A DNA stretch of 39,482 nt, from assembly GCA_031266055.1 (NCBI GenBank), contig JAISBT010000027.1:1-39482 (forward strand). The letters run 5' to 3'. Below, piece by piece: positions 8,350-18,244 of the stretch. The notes below the pieces were generated by a model. That model was given only the letters and a program-made list of their open reading frames with translations. It searched no databases and was not told where the DNA came from. Positions within the stretch are counted from its first letter, which is position 1. Each line of letters begins with the position of its first letter. The translations under genes were made by a program, and so were the position numbers. The DNA comes from Deltaproteobacteria bacterium. GTDB taxonomy: Bacteria; Desulfobacterota; Desulfovibrionia; Desulfovibrionales; Desulfovibrionaceae.

Positions 8350-8875
8350 AATTTCCCCTCAAGGAGCAATTTTACGCTGCCGGGTCTTTTGGCCCGAGTC
8401 ATGGCTTGAAGAAGCTGAAACCGGCGTTATAAAGGGGTACATTTTGCCCCCTGAGCAAATATCCTCGAAACCGTGGTGGATTGGGGTTTCAAAAACTAGT
8501 TGACACAGGCCGGAATTTGAATAAATAGTCAAATGGCCGGATATTTTTTCTCAATGAATATGCCGGGATGTTTGCTGATTTTGACAAAACCGGCTTTCTC
8601 CGGGACGAAACCCGCCAAAAAAGGAGGATAAACGCGAAATAAACTTCACTTGGGCTGAACAGCCGCCGGTTCTCCTCAGGCGAAAACCCGGCGCTGATTG
8701 CGTAGCTGGAGTGACCAGTACCATGTACCGCCTCGCCTGTCGCCTCGGCGTGAGGATCGCTTCGCCGCCTTAAGGCGGCGCGCACCCCCTTGCGGGGTTG
8801 CGGCTATTGTCGCTTGACGCGGCACCGGCCGTAACGGATTTTCCATGTGACCTATATTATATAAAGGAGTTTCTC
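8350..8875. other. Apparently decayed intergenic DNA with repeat fragments
   Basis: No ORF here looks genuine. The first 160 bp (ending AAAACTAGTTGACACAGG) resemble the edge of an insertion sequence, but I cannot name one. At about 8737-8765 the sequence CCTCGCCTGTCGCCTCGGCGTGAGGATCGCTTCGC repeats the left flank of the 97-bp tandem repeat at 0.6 kb. Two stems follow: CGCCGCC-ttaa-GGCGGCG (8763-8780) and CCCC-ttgc-GGGG. The end of the gap (TATATTATATAAAGGAG) should contain the atoE promoter and has its ribosome site. Confidence 0.4.
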
Positions 8876-10201
8876 ATGAAAATGTTGGTGCGTTTTTTTG
8901 TGGCTATCATGCAAAAATATCTGCCTGATGCCTTTCTGTTCGCCGTCCTGCTGACCTTCGTCGCTTTTCTGGCCGCTCTGGGTTTGACCGACAAAGGCCC
9001 CCTTGAGATCATCAACTCCTGGGGCAACGGGCTGTGGGGCATACTCGGCTTTGCCATGCAAATGATTCTGATCGTGGTCACCGGGCACACTATGGCCATC
9101 AGCCGCCCGGTTAAAAGTCTGCTGGGCACCTTGGCTTCCATACCGAAGACTCCCGCCGGCGCGGGTATGCTCTGCGCCTTTGTGGCGGGCATCTGCAGCT
9201 GGATCAACTGGGGTTTCGGCCTGATCGTGGCCGCCCTGCTGGCCCGCGAACTGGCCCGCCGGATCAAGGGCCTGGATTACGGATATATCGTCGCCGCGGG
9301 TTACGGCGGCTTTATCGTGTGGCATGGCGGACTTTCCGGCTCCATCCCCCTGGCCGTGGCCTCCGCGGGACACCTGGTGGAAAAGCTCACCGGGATCATC
9401 CCCACCACGGAAACCATTTTCCACCCCGCCAACCTGATCATTTCCGGCGCGATGATCCTCTCCCTGCCCATCACGTTCAAACTCATCTGCCCGACGGGCG
9501 ACGACGTGCACGTGGTTGACCAGGCGCTGCTGGTCGACCCGGAGGAAATCAAAGAGCCGAAGGTGAAGACTCTGGCCGAAAAGGTGGAATATTCACGCCT
9601 GATCACCCTGATCCTCGGACTCATGGGCGTGGTTTACCTGGTGCGCTACTTCTACGCCAACGGGGCCATGAACCTTTCCCTGAACATCGTGATCTTCGTC
9701 TTCATGTGGCTGGGCATCATTCTGCACGGCACTCCCATTGCCTATATGCGGGCCGTGAACGAAGCCATCAAGGGGGCCGGGGGCATTGCGGTGCAGTTCC
9801 CCCTGTACGGCGGCATCCAGGGCATTCTGATCGGCACGGGGCTCGCCGGGATCATCGCCCAATGGTTCATTTCCTTCTCCACTGTAACCACCTTTCCCTT
9901 CTTCACCTACATCGCCGGCGGCATCATCAACTTCTTCGTGCCTTCCGGCGGCGGCCAATGGGTGGTGCAGGGGCCCATCAACATCCCCGCGGGCATGGAA
10001 CTGGGCGTCAACCCGGCCAAGGTGGCCATGAGCATAGCCTACGGCGACCAGTGGACCAACATGATCCAGCCTTTCTGGGCTCTGCCGCTTCTGGGCATCG
10101 CCAAGCTGGGGGCCAAGGACATCATGGGTTACTGCGTCATGGTGCTGATTGTGACCGGCGTGATCATGGGAGCCGGACTGCTGCTCATTCCCTGGAACTA
10201 G
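8876..10201 (+). CDS. atoE: AtoE-family short-chain fatty acid transporter
   Basis: A 441-residue inner-membrane carrier of the AtoE family, which moves short-chain fatty acids such as acetoacetate or butyrate. Sequence traits are the N-terminal YLPDAFLFAVLLT, INWGFGLIVAALLARE, GYGGFIVWHGGLSGSIPL, and the C-terminal FFVPSGGGQWVVQGP and YGDQWTNMIQPFWALPLL, all typical of the family. Helices fill most of the chain. The ORF opens at 8798, but the ATG at 8876 has AAGGAG 6 nt upstream and begins with the family's normal N-terminus. No thiolase or CoA-transferase gene is nearby, so it is a single-gene unit. A perfect 16-bp hairpin follows about 110 bp downstream. Confidence 0.92.
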   Translation: MKMLVRFFVAIMQKYLPDAFLFAVLLTFVAFLAALGLTDKGPLEIINSWGNGLWGILGFAMQMILIVVTGHTMAISRPVKSLLGTLASIPKTPAGAGMLCAFVAGICSWINWGFGLIVAALLARELARRIKGLDYGYIVAAGYGGFIVWHGGLSGSIPLAVASAGHLVEKLTGIIPTTETIFHPANLIISGAMILSLPITFKLICPTGDDVHVVDQALLVDPEEIKEPKVKTLAEKVEYSRLITLILGLMGVVYLVRYFYANGAMNLSLNIVIFVFMWLGIILHGTPIAYMRAVNEAIKGAGGIAVQFPLYGGIQGILIGTGLAGIIAQWFISFSTVTTFPFFTYIAGGIINFFVPSGGGQWVVQGPINIPAGMELGVNPAKVAMSIAYGDQWTNMIQPFWALPLLGIAKLGAKDIMGYCVMVLIVTGVIMGAGLLLIPWN

Positions 10202-10263
10202 CGGTATGTAATATGTGAAACCGGCGGGGATTCGTCTGTGAATCCCCGCCGCGCGACGACCGA

Positions 10264-10352
10264 AAGCGGGCGCAAGCCCGCCCTCGGCGGCAAAACGCCG
10301 ATTCAAGAAACGCGCCCCTTCAGTTCTTGAACTGAAGGGGCGCGATATTGTT
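10264..10352. repeat. Three-hairpin repeat, copy A
   Basis: Hairpins GCGGGC-gcaa-GCCCGC, CGGCG/CGCCG and CGCGCCCCTTCAGTTC-tt-GAACTGAAGGGGCGCG are followed by ATATTGTTGA. A related copy in the same orientation starts at 11915. The two copies bracket the LTA-synthase-like gene. Confidence 0.88.
10311..10344 (+). terminator. Perfect 16-bp hairpin after atoE
   Basis: CGCGCCCCTTCAGTTC and its exact complement with a 2-nt loop, followed by ATATTGTTG. It is strong enough to stop transcription, though the tail is A/T-mixed rather than a T run. It is also part of the dispersed repeat. Confidence 0.6.
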
Positions 10353-10399
10353 GAAGGTTACTTTTCAATGCGGATATCAGTAATCAAGGGATCAATATC

Positions 10400-11893
10400 G
10401 TGAAAAAGAACGCTCTGTCGCTTGCGGTAGCCGCTCTAATCGCCTTTATCGCAATTTTCGTCGCGCAAAATTTTTTTGCCGCGTGGTTGACCTTCGGCAA
10501 TTTCAGTATCAGCGGTTTTATAAAATTTTTTATTAAAATATTGTTTCTGCATGGTTTTGCCGGGATGATTCTTGTTCTGCTTCCGCGTCCGCTCTCCTGG
10601 CTTTTCTTGTTCATCAACTTCGCGGCCAATGTTATCATTTTTTCATGGAACAAGTTTTTGGGCGATGTACCTACCGTCAGCGCTGTTCATGCCGCTTTGG
10701 CCAATAATATTGCCGAAAGCATAAATATATGGGCTTACGTATACCTGCCCGCGCTTGTTCCATTGTTATGCGCGTTTATAATTTCCGTCTGTCTGCTCAA
10801 CTGCGTGCAGCGTCAGGTAAAGTTACGCCTGAATATGCGGCGGCGCTTGTTGGGCGTATTTTTATGTTGCGCTATTGTCGGTTCGGGGATGTCGCTTTAT
10901 GTGAACCAGCGGCATGGCATGAGTTGGCGGCATATAGAAGGGCTGGTACCGGAAACCATAGCCCAGCGCGGTTATTTTGCCGTCTGGATTGCGGAAATTT
11001 TCAATCCGCTGATTCCGGGCGAAGAAATGACTTCAAGTTCAAAGTTGGCGGATACGTTGCCGTTGTTTACCGCGGGCAAAAATTTTGTATATATACAAGT
11101 GGAATGCCTGGGTGACCTGATGATTGGACGCAAGGCCGGCGGCAATACCATCATGCCCTTTCTGACTGAACTTGCGCGAAAGGGTATGTTGCTGCGTGTG
11201 AATGGAATCAAAAAATTGGGGTCAGCCAACTCGGATTATGAATTTTTGAATACACGCATTGCCAATCCGCTTGGCATTTACTATAACCTGCTGGAGTCAT
11301 ATCCGGATAGTCTGGCCGGCCAGTTCAAAAAGCGCGGGGGAATGACCTCCTCGGTGTTTCACGGGTACACCGGCGAATTTTTTGATCGCCGTAAAGGTAT
11401 GCTCAAGATGGGTTTTGAAAATATTTTTTTCAGGGAAGAACTGCTCGCCCAAGGATACATGTTGTATGAATCGAATTTTACACATGTGGAAGATCGGGAA
11501 TTGTTCTCTTTTGCCGCGAACAAGATCAGTCTCACGCCTTTTTTTCATGTTGTCATAACCACAACCATGCACGATGTCGCCGCAAATATTGATCCTCTGT
11601 TTACCGGGGACGAGTACGCCGCTTTTTTTACACACGCCCGCTGGACGGATGACGGCATAAAAACATATATTAATGCCCTTCCTCCCGATACAACAGTGGT
11701 TATTATGGGAGATCACGCTCCATATGTAGGCCCGGATACCAAATATACACCTTGCATTATATACAATACCAGCGGTTCCACGCCTGAATTTGAACAAGAC
11801 GGCATTGCCACGCGTACGGACATCTCGCATTATGTGCGCCGTTTATATGCTCTGGATCAGGTTTCTCCGCATATACGCCGCGTGGACGAGTAA
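10400..11893 (+). CDS. LTA-synthase-like membrane phosphatidyl/phospho-transferase family protein
   Basis: A 497-residue protein with five hydrophobic segments in residues 1-170, then an extracytoplasmic alkaline-phosphatase/sulfatase-fold domain (about 225-480). Family members (LtaS, OpgB, EptA-like) move glycerol-phosphate or phosphoethanolamine to surface glycans. Metal-site pieces are visible: the Glu in VQVECLGD (as YIQVECLGD), MGDHAPY near residue 440, and TTTMHDVA. At the usual catalytic Thr (LtaS GKTSD-E-F) this protein reads GSANSDYEF, with Asn at the aligned place, so the nucleophile may be a nearby Ser or may be missing. GTG start with AAGGG 9 nt upstream. The gene is A/T-richer than its neighbours and sits between two direct hairpin repeats, which suggests acquisition as a cassette (inference). 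Confidence 0.75.
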   Translation: MKKNALSLAVAALIAFIAIFVAQNFFAAWLTFGNFSISGFIKFFIKILFLHGFAGMILVLLPRPLSWLFLFINFAANVIIFSWNKFLGDVPTVSAVHAALANNIAESINIWAYVYLPALVPLLCAFIISVCLLNCVQRQVKLRLNMRRRLLGVFLCCAIVGSGMSLYVNQRHGMSWRHIEGLVPETIAQRGYFAVWIAEIFNPLIPGEEMTSSSKLADTLPLFTAGKNFVYIQVECLGDLMIGRKAGGNTIMPFLTELARKGMLLRVNGIKKLGSANSDYEFLNTRIANPLGIYYNLLESYPDSLAGQFKKRGGMTSSVFHGYTGEFFDRRKGMLKMGFENIFFREELLAQGYMLYESNFTHVEDRELFSFAANKISLTPFFHVVITTTMHDVAANIDPLFTGDEYAAFFTHARWTDDGIKTYINALPPDTTVVIMGDHAPYVGPDTKYTPCIIYNTSGSTPEFEQDGIATRTDISHYVRRLYALDQVSPHIRRVDE

Positions 11894-11914
11894 CGCGGCG
11901 TATAACAGACCATA

Positions 11915-12004
11915 GGGCGGGCGCAAGCCCGCCGTTAACGGCAAAAAGCCGATTCAAAAACCGCGCCCCTCCAGCTCTTGAACTGAAGGGGCGCGATATT
12001 GTTG
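11915..12004. repeat. Three-hairpin repeat, copy B
   Basis: Same order as copy A: GGCGGGC-gcaa-GCCCGCC (perfect), CGGC/GCCG, and CGCGCCCCTCCAGCTC-tt-GAACTGAAGGGGCGCG (11962-11995, two mismatches), then ATATTGTTGATA. It lies just past the LTA-synthase-like stop and may end that transcript. Confidence 0.88.
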
Positions 12005-12067
12005 ATAAGGTCATATAAAAAAGTGTATGCTTAAGTCCACCCCGGCCTCATATAAAAGGAGCTTACC

Positions 12068-13732
12068 ATGTCCGCCGCCAGTTCAACTTCAGACACGCCG
12101 GAACAGAGCAATCCGCGCGCTTGCGGCGTATTGCTGCATATTTCTTCACTGCCCTCCCGGTACGGCATCGGCAGCCTCGGGCCGGAAGCCCACGCCTTTG
12201 CCGAAACCCTTGCCGCCGCCGGGCTGAAATACTGGCAATTTCTGCCTCTCACGCCCACATCGACTTTTATCGGCAATTCTCCCTACTCCAGCAATTCCAC
12301 CTTTGCCGGAAACCCGCTGTTCATCAGCCTGGAAATTTTACGGCAGGAACAACTGCTGAGCGAAGCCGAACTCGCCGGCGCTGCGGCGCGGCTGCGGGAA
12401 AACCACCCCGGTTTCCGCCCTGACCGGACGGATTACAACGCAGCGACCTCCCAATGCGATTACCTGCTGGATCTGGCTTTTCAACGCAAGGAACCCTCTT
12501 TGGACGGCGACCGGGATTTTGAAGCCTTTGTACGGGGAAATTCCGGCTGGCTCACGGATTTTGCCCTGTTCAGCGCCATAAAAACTTCTCTGGGCGGGGC
12601 AGGCTGGCCCGCCTGGCCGGAAGATCTCAAACGGAGACGCCCGGAAGCGCTCCATAAATGGCAGGCTGAACACAGAAGATCCGTGCTTAAACACCAATTC
12701 ATTCAGTACCTTTTTTTCAGGCAATGGCAGGCCTTGCGCGAACGTTGCGCACGCCTGGGGGTCGGGTTGATCGGCGATCTGCCCATCTATGTCACGCACG
12801 ACAGCGCTGATGTATGGGCCAGGCCGGATTTATTCAACCTGGACGCCCGGGGCGAACCCCTGACCGTGGCCGGAGTGCCGCCGGACTACTTCAGCGCCAC
12901 CGGGCAGCGCTGGGGCAACCCTGTATACAACTGGGATCAGATGCGCAAGGAGAATTTTTCCTGGTGGATAAAACGCCTCGCGCATAACCTTGCCCTGGCC
13001 GACCTCATACGCCTGGATCATTTCAGGGGTTTTTGCGCCTACTGGGAAATTCCGGCTGATGAAAAAACCGCCGTCAAAGGCAGATGGGTAAAGGCCCCTG
13101 TCCGGGAGTTCATGCTGACCGTGAAAAACCATTTCGGCGCTCTGCCCTTTATCGCGGAAGATCTGGGCATCATAACCCCGGACGTGCGGGAAATAATGCG
13201 GGAGTTTGAACTGCCCGGCATGGAAATTTTGCAGTTCGCTTTTGGCGGAAAGCCGGGCGAAGGGGACTATCTGCCTTTCCGCCACCGGATAAACAGCGTG
13301 GTGTATACGGGAACGCACGATAACGCCACAGGAAAACAGTGGTTCGCCGAAGCCCCGGAATACGAAAAAAATAATTTCATCTGCTACCGGGGGCAGGATA
13401 TGGACGCGGATTGCGCCAATGAGGTGCTCATGCGCCTGGCCCTGGAAAGCCAGGCCAAACTGGCCGTTCTGCCCATGCAGGATATTCTGCGCCTGGACGG
13501 ATCCGCCCGCATGAACACACCCTCTTCAACCCGCGGAAACTGGGAATGGCGTGTAAGCGACAACAGGGGCTGGCTGCCGGAAGAATTCTGGTCTGACCGC
13601 CCGCGCCCCGCCGAAGCCGCGCGCAATGCGGAGACGGAGCCGGAGCCTCCGCGCGGCAAACGCGTACAAGTTCCCGTGCCGGATGTTTTCGGACATGCCC
13701 GGTTCTTATGTTCCCTTTACGGCAGGCTGTAA
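12068..13732 (+). CDS. malQ: 4-alpha-glucanotransferase (amylomaltase)
   Basis: A 554-residue GH77 enzyme. It cuts an alpha-1,4 bond in a maltooligosaccharide or glycogen-derived glucan and transfers the released part to another glucan. Motifs are complete: GVLLHISSLPSRYGIGSLG near the N-terminus, NSPYSSNSTFAGNPLFI, GDLPIYVTHDSADVW, the nucleophile Asp in IRLDHFRG, the acid/base Glu in FIAEDLGI and the third Asp in YTGTHDNAT. C-terminal RMNTPSSTRGNWEWR is also normal. AAAGGAG lies 7 nt before the ATG. A Pro/Glu-rich stretch near residues 515-540 precedes the last helix. It is a lone gene here, with no glycogen synthase or phosphorylase in the window. It presumably serves storage-glycan use. 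Confidence 0.96.
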   Translation: MSAASSTSDTPEQSNPRACGVLLHISSLPSRYGIGSLGPEAHAFAETLAAAGLKYWQFLPLTPTSTFIGNSPYSSNSTFAGNPLFISLEILRQEQLLSEAELAGAAARLRENHPGFRPDRTDYNAATSQCDYLLDLAFQRKEPSLDGDRDFEAFVRGNSGWLTDFALFSAIKTSLGGAGWPAWPEDLKRRRPEALHKWQAEHRRSVLKHQFIQYLFFRQWQALRERCARLGVGLIGDLPIYVTHDSADVWARPDLFNLDARGEPLTVAGVPPDYFSATGQRWGNPVYNWDQMRKENFSWWIKRLAHNLALADLIRLDHFRGFCAYWEIPADEKTAVKGRWVKAPVREFMLTVKNHFGALPFIAEDLGIITPDVREIMREFELPGMEILQFAFGGKPGEGDYLPFRHRINSVVYTGTHDNATGKQWFAEAPEYEKNNFICYRGQDMDADCANEVLMRLALESQAKLAVLPMQDILRLDGSARMNTPSSTRGNWEWRVSDNRGWLPEEFWSDRPRPAEAARNAETEPEPPRGKRVQVPVPDVFGHARFLCSLYGRL

Positions 13733-13945
13733 CCCGCGGCGATGTTTCGTTGTTTGCGGTTGTTTGCGGTTGCTTGCGGATCGAGGCTTTGCAAACCGGC
13801 GCTTTTAACGTATACTCCATTTTTATTGGAAAACATGACAGGGTGTTACGCCGAAATGCGAGGCATTTTGAGCGGCCGGGCGAAACTTGAAGTTTCCGCC
13901 GCAACCGGCAAATCAAACTGCATGGACGCAGGGTTGATCCGTAAA
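13733..13945 (+). other. Gap after malQ with probable promoter and short leader ORF
   Basis: Contains three near-tandem copies of a 10-11 bp unit (GTTGTTTGCG, about 13750-13779). A good promoter follows: TTGCAA (13789-13794), 16-bp spacing, TATACT (13811-13816). An ATG at 13836 opens a 37-codon ORF that stops at the TAG forming the first bases of repeat copy B. It has no clear ribosome site, so I do not call it a gene. No terminator for malQ is obvious. Confidence 0.45.
13789..13816 (+). promoter_or_regulatory. Probable sigma-70 promoter upstream of the hybrid kinase
   Basis: TTGCAA and TATACT with a 16-bp spacer. This is the best match to a housekeeping promoter in the malQ-kinase gap. A transcript from here would read through the whole repeat copy B, with its row of hairpins, before the kinase start at 14229. 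Confidence 0.5.
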
Positions 13946-14176
13946 TAGTCGGCCCTTGAAAAGTATATAAATATATTTATATCATTAACTATAAATGCTA
14001 AATTCCTGTGTTTTTTCGACCGGAAATATACCAAAGGGCCGACTGACCCGGTCGATGCAATCGACCAGGCGCGGCGGAAAGCGAGCCGCAATTTACTTGC
14101 GGCGTCCGCGTAGCGGCGCTTGGAGCCGGCGTGCCTTTCTGAAAAAGTCGTTTCCCGACTTTTTCAGCATCGACTA
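13946..14176. repeat. ~230-bp hairpin-rich repeat element, copy B
   Basis: Same TAGTCG...CGACTA ends and same hairpin order as copy A at 6862. The A/T-rich left part has many changes, while the right ~130 bp differ at only a few bases. AGTCGGCCCT/AGGGCCGACT and all three hairpin stems are intact. It lies 52 bp before the hybrid-kinase start; copy A abuts the MCP start from its other end, so the two copies face their genes in opposite orientation. Confidence 0.9.
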
Positions 14177-14228
14177 AATAGAACAAGCGCCGCGGCGGAA
14201 AATTTCCGCCATTCCCAGGAGCCCATCA

Positions 14229-17200
14229 ATGACTGAAGCTTCCAAATATATTTCCCTGCGAGCGATTGTATTCATCCTGGTGCTGGTCATCACCCTGTTT
14301 TTTTCAACGGTATTTTTCGTTATCTTCCAGACCGCCATGCCGGAAATGCTTCTGGAATCAGAAAACAATTATCTGAAACAACAACTGGCGGTGGTGGAGG
14401 GTTTATTTTACGACGCTATAAAAAATACTTACGTCCTGGCTGAAGACACGGCTTTTTGGGATGAAAGCGTTGCTTTCGCGACAGGCGAAAATCCGGATTA
14501 CTTTTCCAATAACTGGCCGGAAAGCTCCCTGCCGGAAACTTTTCATCTCAATGTCGTCGCCTATGCGGATCAGCATGGAAAAATACGGCATATTGAATTT
14601 ATTGACTATCTGACCAACCAACCCTTGCCCGTTCCCGCGGGGTTTTCCGACTATGCCTCCGCCCTTGCCCGCAGGGTCATCAAAAAATATCAGGAAACGG
14701 ATTTATCCTCTGACCGCAAAATGACCGATAAAAAAGTCGTCGCCGGCTATCTGGAAGATATTCCCGGCCTCAGCGGCATCGCGCTTTTTGGCGATCAGGC
14801 CTATATCCTTTCCTGCGCCCCTATTGCCGGAGATCGTTCCGAACAAACCCCCTCGGGCGCGCTGATTTTCGGGAATATTTTGAGCAATGAATATTTCCGC
14901 ATGCTTACCCGCTACAGTTCCAGCGATTTTGCGGTAAGCGCCCGGCTCGAAGACAACGCGGGCCCGCACAGCATCCGGTTTTTAAGCGATACCGAAATGA
15001 TCGCGGAAATCGCCCTGCGTGACATAGACGGCTCCCCCGCCCTTCTGCGCATCAGCGACTTGCGGCAAATATACTCGCAAGGCAAAACCGCCCTGGATCG
15101 CACAACCGTTCTGCTGTTCCTGTTGCTGCTCGCCTTTGTCTTCGCGCTGTACCAGAGTGTGCGCAAATTGGTTCTCAAGCCGCTGGAGAATTTGAGCTAC
15201 GACCTGAAACAGGTTAAAGCCTCGGAAAACCCGTCTCTGGGCACATATTCCAAAACCCGCGAATTCGCCGCTCTGCGCGCGGCTGTCACCGGCATGCTGG
15301 AACACATCAACCGCTCGCAAATATCCATGGACGTCCTGCGCAACATTCTGGACGGAATTGAAGCGTATATCTATGTCACGGATACGGTTACGGATGAACT
15401 CCTGTTTGTCAACAAACCCCTCATAAGGCATATGGGAATCAACGGCGACTACAGGAGCAAAACTTGCTGGCAGGTATTGCGGCAGGGGCAAACCGGACGC
15501 TGCGCCTTTTGCGTCAAACCGCAACTGGACAAAAACACCAAACTGCCCGTGGTCTGGGAAAGCTACAACGCCCCGTCCAAATGCCACTACCGCCACACTG
15601 ACTGCCTGATCACCTGGCCCGGGCTGGACAGCGCCCACCTGCAGCATTCCGTTGACATAACATATATAAAAAATGCCGGGGCCGTACTGGAACGCAGGCT
15701 CGCGCAACAGGAACTTATGTCGGCCATGGCGCAAAGCTTCATCTCCACCGCGGATACCGCCACCCTGATCAACAACGCCCTGCGCATGGCCGGGGAATTT
15801 ATGACCAGCAGCAGAATACTGGTCACGCGCTTTAATGATGCGAATCAGACTCTGGAACTTGCCTACGACTGGCGCCACCCCAGATTCGGGCAGTTCCGCC
15901 CGAATCCGGACATCTGGCCCTTTAAAGAAGGCACGCCTGAATATGACGCCTTCATAGGGCAAAAAAATGCCTATATGGCCGTTGATGACGTGGACGACGT
16001 GGAAGCCCTGGATTTGGAGCAAAACCATAAGGTACGGTCTTTTATACATATTCCGATCTTTGTGGAAAACTCTTTCCGCGGGCTTTTGAGCTTTACCGAG
16101 CTGGATCAGGCCCGCGAATGGAGCGAAAGCGACGTCCAGCTTGCCAAACTCATCGGCAGCATCATCTCGGCCGCCATCGGCCAGAAAGATATGGAAGAAA
16201 ACCTGCTCCGCATGTCGGCCATTGTGGACAGTTCGCCCCAATTCATTGCCTATGTGAACAAAGACGGAAACTTTGACTATTTTAACCAGGGCGCTCTGGA
16301 TATGTCCGGATACAGCGCGCAGGAACTGAAAAGCAGCGGGCTGGCGCAAATTTTCGATGAAAAGACCTACCGGGTGGTGCGCGGCGAAATTATTCCCCGC
16401 ATCCTGCGCGGCGTTGAAACCGATTTTGAACTGGCCATGACCAAAAAAGACGGAACCAAACGCCTTATGGCTTTTTCAGCCTTTAAAACATCCTCCAGCG
16501 ATGTGGGCATTGGAACCATAGCTACGGACATCACCGACCAGCGAAACATGGAGCGGGAACTTATCGCCGCCAAAGAGCAGGCTGAGCTTTCCAGCCACGC
16601 CAAGGGGGATTTTCTTGCGCGCATGAGCCATGAAATGCGCACGCCCATGAATGCCATCATTGGTATGACGAGCATCGCCAAAGCTTCAAATGACATAGAA
16701 AAAAAAGAATATTGCCTGGAAAAAATCGATCAGGCTTCCAATCACCTTTTGGGAGTTATCAATGATATTCTGGATATGTCCAAAATAGAGGCCAACAAAT
16801 TCGAACTTTCCTTCACTGAATTCAGCTTTGAAAAAATGCTCAGCCGGGTGATTAACGTCATCAACTTCCGCGTTGAAGAAAAAAAGCAGAACTTTATCAT
16901 TGATGTGGATAAAGACATGCCCTCCTTCATTATTTCCGATGAACAGCGCCTGGCGCAGGTTATTGCCAATCTGCTTTCCAATGCCGTTAAATTCACGCCG
17001 GAGAAGGGCGATATCACTCTGGCCGTGCGCGTTATCAATAAAGAAGACAATATGTATAACGTACAGGTCTCTGTTACCGATACCGGCATAGGCATTTCCA
17101 GGGAGCAGCAAAAAAAGCTCTTCCGGTCTTTTGAGCAGGCTGACGGAGGAATTGCGCGCAAATTTGGCGGCACCGGTCTGGGTCTTGCCATTTCCAAAAG

Positions 17201-18209
17201 TATTATTGAACTTATGCACGGCAAAATTTGGGCGGAATCCGCCCAAGGCCAGGGAGCATCCTTTGTTTTCAACATTACCGTGCAAAAAGGCGGCGCCGAA
17301 TATAAAAACATGCTCAGCGCGCGGATAAACTGGAGCAATTTGCAACTGCTGCTGGTGGACGGCAACGCGGCTGTCCTGCAATACTTCAAAAACTTCGGCG
17401 CATCCATCGGCATACCTTGCACGGTCGCCCAAAACGCCGCCGAACTTGATAAAACGCTTGCGGCATACCGGGAAAAACCCTTTGACCTGGCCTTTGTGGA
17501 CTGGGCCGTTCCGGACGCCGACGCTTCCGAACTGACCAAAAAAATCAGGGCGGCCAATGACTCCTGCCTGGTTGTGGCGCTGGTTTCAGGCACGGACTGG
17601 AGCAAGGTGGAAAACGAGGCCAGAGAATCCGGCGTAAGCCGTTTTATCCCGAAGCCCCTGTTTGCTTCCGACATAGTTGACGTCATCAACGAAAGCTTTG
17701 TTCCGCAGTGGCTTGCGGCAGCCGCTTCCGGCGGGCCGGAGGATGCTCCGGCGGTTCCCGGCCCGCTCAACGCCGGAGCTGTGCCGGCAGCCGGCGGAAA
17801 AGACTGCTTTAAAGATTTTATCATCCTTCTGGCTGAAGATGTGCCCATCAACAGCGAAATTGTCACAACCCTGCTGGAAGACACCGGAGTGACCATTGAC
17901 TGCGCGCAGAACGGCCTGGAAGCGCTGACCATGTTCCGCGACAACCCCGGCCGCTATGACCTTATCCTCATGGATATCCACATGCCGGAAATAGACGGCT
18001 ATGAAGCCACCCGGCGCATTCGCTCCCTGGGCACCGAAGAAACGGAAACCATCCCCATTCTGGCCATGACCGCCAATGTTTTTCGCGAAGACATAGACAG
18101 ATGTCTGGCCGCCGGCATGAACGACCACCTGGGTAAACCCATTGACATGCATGATCTCATGATCAAGCTCGCCAAATATCTGGTCATGTCCCCGAAAAAA
18201 AACCGCTAA
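14229..18209 (+). CDS. Hybrid sensor histidine kinase (CHASE4-PAS-GAF-PAS-HisKA-HATPase-REC-REC)
   Basis: A 1326-residue inner-membrane sensor. TM1 is at about 10-35. A CHASE4-like periplasmic domain (about 45-285; DTAFWDES and [12 protein letters not shown] fit) follows, then TM2 at about 293-312. A PAS-like domain (about 370-485) carries a cysteine set, CWQVL, CAFC and KCHYRHTDC. Next come GAF (about 500-655), PAS (about 660-785), HisKA with phospho-acceptor His801 in [11 protein letters not shown], and HATPase ([30 protein letters not shown]). Two receiver domains follow. The first (about 1037-1155) keeps an Asp at 1091 in [10 protein letters not shown] and a KP motif; the second (about 1190-1310) has Asp1249 in [16 protein letters not shown] precedes the ATG. 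No response regulator gene is adjacent, so output may go through an unlinked Hpt protein. The ligand is unknown. Confidence 0.92.
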   Translation: MTEASKYISLRAIVFILVLVITLFFSTVFFVIFQTAMPEMLLESENNYLKQQLAVVEGLFYDAIKNTYVLAEDTAFWDESVAFATGENPDYFSNNWPESSLPETFHLNVVAYADQHGKIRHIEFIDYLTNQPLPVPAGFSDYASALARRVIKKYQETDLSSDRKMTDKKVVAGYLEDIPGLSGIALFGDQAYILSCAPIAGDRSEQTPSGALIFGNILSNEYFRMLTRYSSSDFAVSARLEDNAGPHSIRFLSDTEMIAEIALRDIDGSPALLRISDLRQIYSQGKTALDRTTVLLFLLLLAFVFALYQSVRKLVLKPLENLSYDLKQVKASENPSLGTYSKTREFAALRAAVTGMLEHINRSQISMDVLRNILDGIEAYIYVTDTVTDELLFVNKPLIRHMGINGDYRSKTCWQVLRQGQTGRCAFCVKPQLDKNTKLPVVWESYNAPSKCHYRHTDCLITWPGLDSAHLQHSVDITYIKNAGAVLERRLAQQELMSAMAQSFISTADTATLINNALRMAGEFMTSSRILVTRFNDANQTLELAYDWRHPRFGQFRPNPDIWPFKEGTPEYDAFIGQKNAYMAVDDVDDVEALDLEQNHKVRSFIHIPIFVENSFRGLLSFTELDQAREWSESDVQLAKLIGSIISAAIGQKDMEENLLRMSAIVDSSPQFIAYVNKDGNFDYFNQGALDMSGYSAQELKSSGLAQIFDEKTYRVVRGEIIPRILRGVETDFELAMTKKDGTKRLMAFSAFKTSSSDVGIGTIATDITDQRNMERELIAAKEQAELSSHAKGDFLARMSHEMRTPMNAIIGMTSIAKASNDIEKKEYCLEKIDQASNHLLGVINDILDMSKIEANKFELSFTEFSFEKMLSRVINVINFRVEEKKQNFIIDVDKDMPSFIISDEQRLAQVIANLLSNAVKFTPEKGDITLAVRVINKEDNMYNVQVSVTDTGIGISREQQKKLFRSFEQADGGIARKFGGTGLGLAISKSIIELMHGKIWAESAQGQGASFVFNITVQKGGAEYKNMLSARINWSNLQLLLVDGNAAVLQYFKNFGASIGIPCTVAQNAAELDKTLAAYREKPFDLAFVDWAVPDADASELTKKIRAANDSCLVVALVSGTDWSKVENEARESGVSRFIPKPLFASDIVDVINESFVPQWLAAAASGGPEDAPAVPGPLNAGAVPAAGGKDCFKDFIILLAEDVPINSEIVTTLLEDTGVTIDCAQNGLEALTMFRDNPGRYDLILMDIHMPEIDGYEATRRIRSLGTEETETIPILAMTANVFREDIDRCLAAGMNDHLGKPIDMHDLMIKLAKYLVMSPKKNR

Positions 18210-18244
18210 TCGAATATCTTAACTCAATGTATATGGAGGATCAT

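Noticed and set aside
8350-8510. Insertion-sequence end after yafQ
   Set aside because: The edge AAAACTAGTTGACACAGG looks like a transposon end, but I found no matching inverted end, target duplication or transposase fragment, so no element is called.
8489-8785. 98-residue minus ORF before atoE
   Set aside because: Runs through repeat fragments; no ribosome site or recognisable product.
14982-16349. 455-residue minus ORF inside the kinase gene
   Set aside because: Antisense shadow of the GAF/PAS region.
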